The notes under the pieces were generated by a model. The model was not told the origin of the DNA, did no database searches, and saw only the letters and a list, made by a program, of their open reading frames with translations. Positions 4,841-5,855 of a stretch of DNA of 5,855 bases are shown here, piece after piece (within the stretch, counting starts at the first letter, position 1; the number at the start of each line of letters is the position of its first letter). The stretch spans positions 1 through 5,855 of the forward strand of contig CANLAC010000075.1 in assembly GCA_947488645.1 (NCBI GenBank), in the 5' to 3' direction. The position numbers were made by a program, and so were the translations under genes. The stretch comes from Actinomycetota bacterium. Its GTDB lineage: Bacteria; Actinomycetota; Actinomycetes; Nanopelagicales; Nanopelagicaceae.

Positions 4841-5855
4841 ATGGCACGTCACTTTCACTTAACTGCCGATGGTGGCTCTCGTGGCAATCCAGGGCCGGCT
4901 GGATATGGTTCTGTGATTACAGAAAACGGGAAAATCATCGCCGAGCTTTATGATTTTATAGGCGTTGCAACTAACAATGTTGCTGAATACAGCGGTCTTA
5001 TTGCAGGTCTAACAGCGATCAATAAACTTGATTCAACTGCAACTGTTGATGTGAAGATGGATAGCAAGTTAGTAGTAGAACAAATGTCTGGCCGTTGGCA
5101 GATAAAGCATGCAGACATGCGCGTTCTGGCCCAATCTGCCCGCTCTGCACATAATCCATCACTAGTTACCTACTCATGGATCCCTCGTGATGAGAATTCA
5201 CACGCAGATCGCTTAGCTAATAAAGCACTTGATCAGCAGGCAGGTGGCGGGGAAGTAGTACAGGTTCAGCAGAATTATCTAACAGAACGGTTGTTATCTA
5301 CTGAAAAAGCAACAACTATCTATTTGATCCGACATGGCGAAACGGTCTTGACGCCCTTTAAGAAGTTTTCAGGAGATGGGCCTCTTAATCCGGAGTTAAC
5401 AGATATTGGATTAGCTCAGGCTGAAAAAGTGGCAGCAGCTGTTGCGAAGTTAAATCCTGAGGTGATCATTGCTTCACCCCTTAAGCGCACAACTCAAACA
5501 GCAGAGGCTATTTCTCGCGCAACTGGGTTACCTATAGTTTTTGAAGAAACCTGGATTGAGTGCTCCTTTGGTATTTGGGATGGCTTATCAATAGATGAAG
5601 TCAAAGAAAAGTATCCAGCTGATTATCAAGGGTGGATATCTTCAACTGGTTTTGCTCCTCCTGAAGGGGAGTCATATGACAACGTTGCATTACGTATTGA
5701 TGCCGCGCTTAATCAGATCGCAGCTGAGTACCCAGGTCAAAGAGTTGTTGTTGTTACTCACAACGGAACGATTAAGAGTGCAGCCAAGGTTGTGGTGGGC
5801 GCACCTGCCGAGTCCATCTTCCATATTGATGTTTCACCATGCTCGATCACAACGG
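4841..5855 (+). CDS. Bifunctional RNase HI / histidine phosphatase (CobC-like), 3' truncated
   Basis: The frame opens at the ATG at 4841 and is still open at the window end after 338 codons; the M. tuberculosis homologue Rv2228c is about 364 residues, so little is missing. Residues 1-135 form an RNase HI domain that cuts the RNA strand of RNA:DNA hybrids. Its catalytic acids are visible: Asp10 (ADGGSRGNPGPAG), Glu49 (NNVAEY), Asp74 (MDSK) and Asp123 (HADRLANKAL). After a Gln-rich linker (about 135-155), residues 158-338 form a phosphoglycerate-mutase-like histidine phosphatase with RHGET at 164-168 (nucleophile His165), Arg216 in SPLKRTTQTAE, Glu240 in WIECSFGIWDG as likely acid, and the second His307 in THNGT. 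In Rv2228c-type proteins this half acts as a CobC-type alpha-ribazole phosphatase; whether it does so here depends on whether the host makes cobalamin. The start overlaps nothing but abuts the zinc-ribbon stop codon, and AGGAG 5 bases upstream gives a good binding site, so the two are translationally coupled. Both active sites look intact. Confidence 0.95.
   Translation, partial: MARHFHLTADGGSRGNPGPAGYGSVITENGKIIAELYDFIGVATNNVAEYSGLIAGLTAINKLDSTATVDVKMDSKLVVEQMSGRWQIKHADMRVLAQSARSAHNPSLVTYSWIPRDENSHADRLANKALDQQAGGGEVVQVQQNYLTERLLSTEKATTIYLIRHGETVLTPFKKFSGDGPLNPELTDIGLAQAEKVAAAVAKLNPEVIIASPLKRTTQTAEAISRATGLPIVFEETWIECSFGIWDGLSIDEVKEKYPADYQGWISSTGFAPPEGESYDNVALRIDAALNQIAAEYPGQRVVVVTHNGTIKSAAKVVVGAPAESIFHIDVSPCSITT

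Noticed and set aside
1..5855. CRISPR array, insertion sequence, toxin-antitoxin pair or other defence module
   Set aside because: No regularly spaced repeats, transposase, terminal inverted repeats or paired small genes of that kind are visible; every long stretch is accounted for by recognised genes.

Overview
The window looks like a chromosomal housekeeping segment from an actinobacterium with a compact, only moderately GC-rich genome. The gene set and order point to Actinobacteria: a homodimeric-type pyruvate dehydrogenase E1 (aceE) divergent from a DUF3052 protein and an AhpE-type peroxiredoxin, then a zinc-ribbon coiled-coil protein and a fused RNase HI/histidine phosphatase. The same families occur near one another in Mycobacterium (Rv2228c-Rv2229c and Rv2238c-Rv2241) and Streptomyces. 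The relaxed base composition and very short intergenic gaps would fit the freshwater planktonic acI group (Nanopelagicales). That placement is an inference from general character, not a phylogenetic result.

Layout. 1-281 (+) is the 3' end of a membrane transporter, probably MFS. 283-3003 (-) is aceE, converging on the transporter with one base between the stop codons and a shared hairpin over both 3' ends. 3004-3106 is a divergent control region with two operator-like dyads. 3107-3499 (+) is the DUF3052 gene, followed after 9 bases by the peroxiredoxin (3509-3961), an apparent two-gene operon. 4015-4089 is tRNA-Val(UAC) with encoded CCA. Only 22 bases later begins the zinc-ribbon protein (4112-4840), whose stop codon abuts the start of the RNase HI/phosphatase gene (4841 to beyond the window end).

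How the genes relate. AceE feeds pyruvate carbon into acetyl-CoA. The divergent partner operon encodes a thiol peroxidase and an uncharacterised small protein, so a shared control region between central carbon flux and peroxide defence is plausible but unproven. The tRNA-zinc ribbon-RNase H block looks like one transcription unit in which the tRNA forms the 5' end of the mRNA. The RNase HI domain removes RNA from RNA:DNA hybrids. The attached phosphatase domain belongs to the family that includes CobC of cobalamin nucleotide-loop assembly.

I see no mobile element, CRISPR array, phage gene or clearly novel multi-gene system. The most interesting items are small: the inverted repeats in the divergent promoter region, the weak ribosome binding sites of the two genes that leave it, the extra cysteine of the peroxiredoxin, the tRNA-mRNA junction, and the hairpin at the convergent stop codons.
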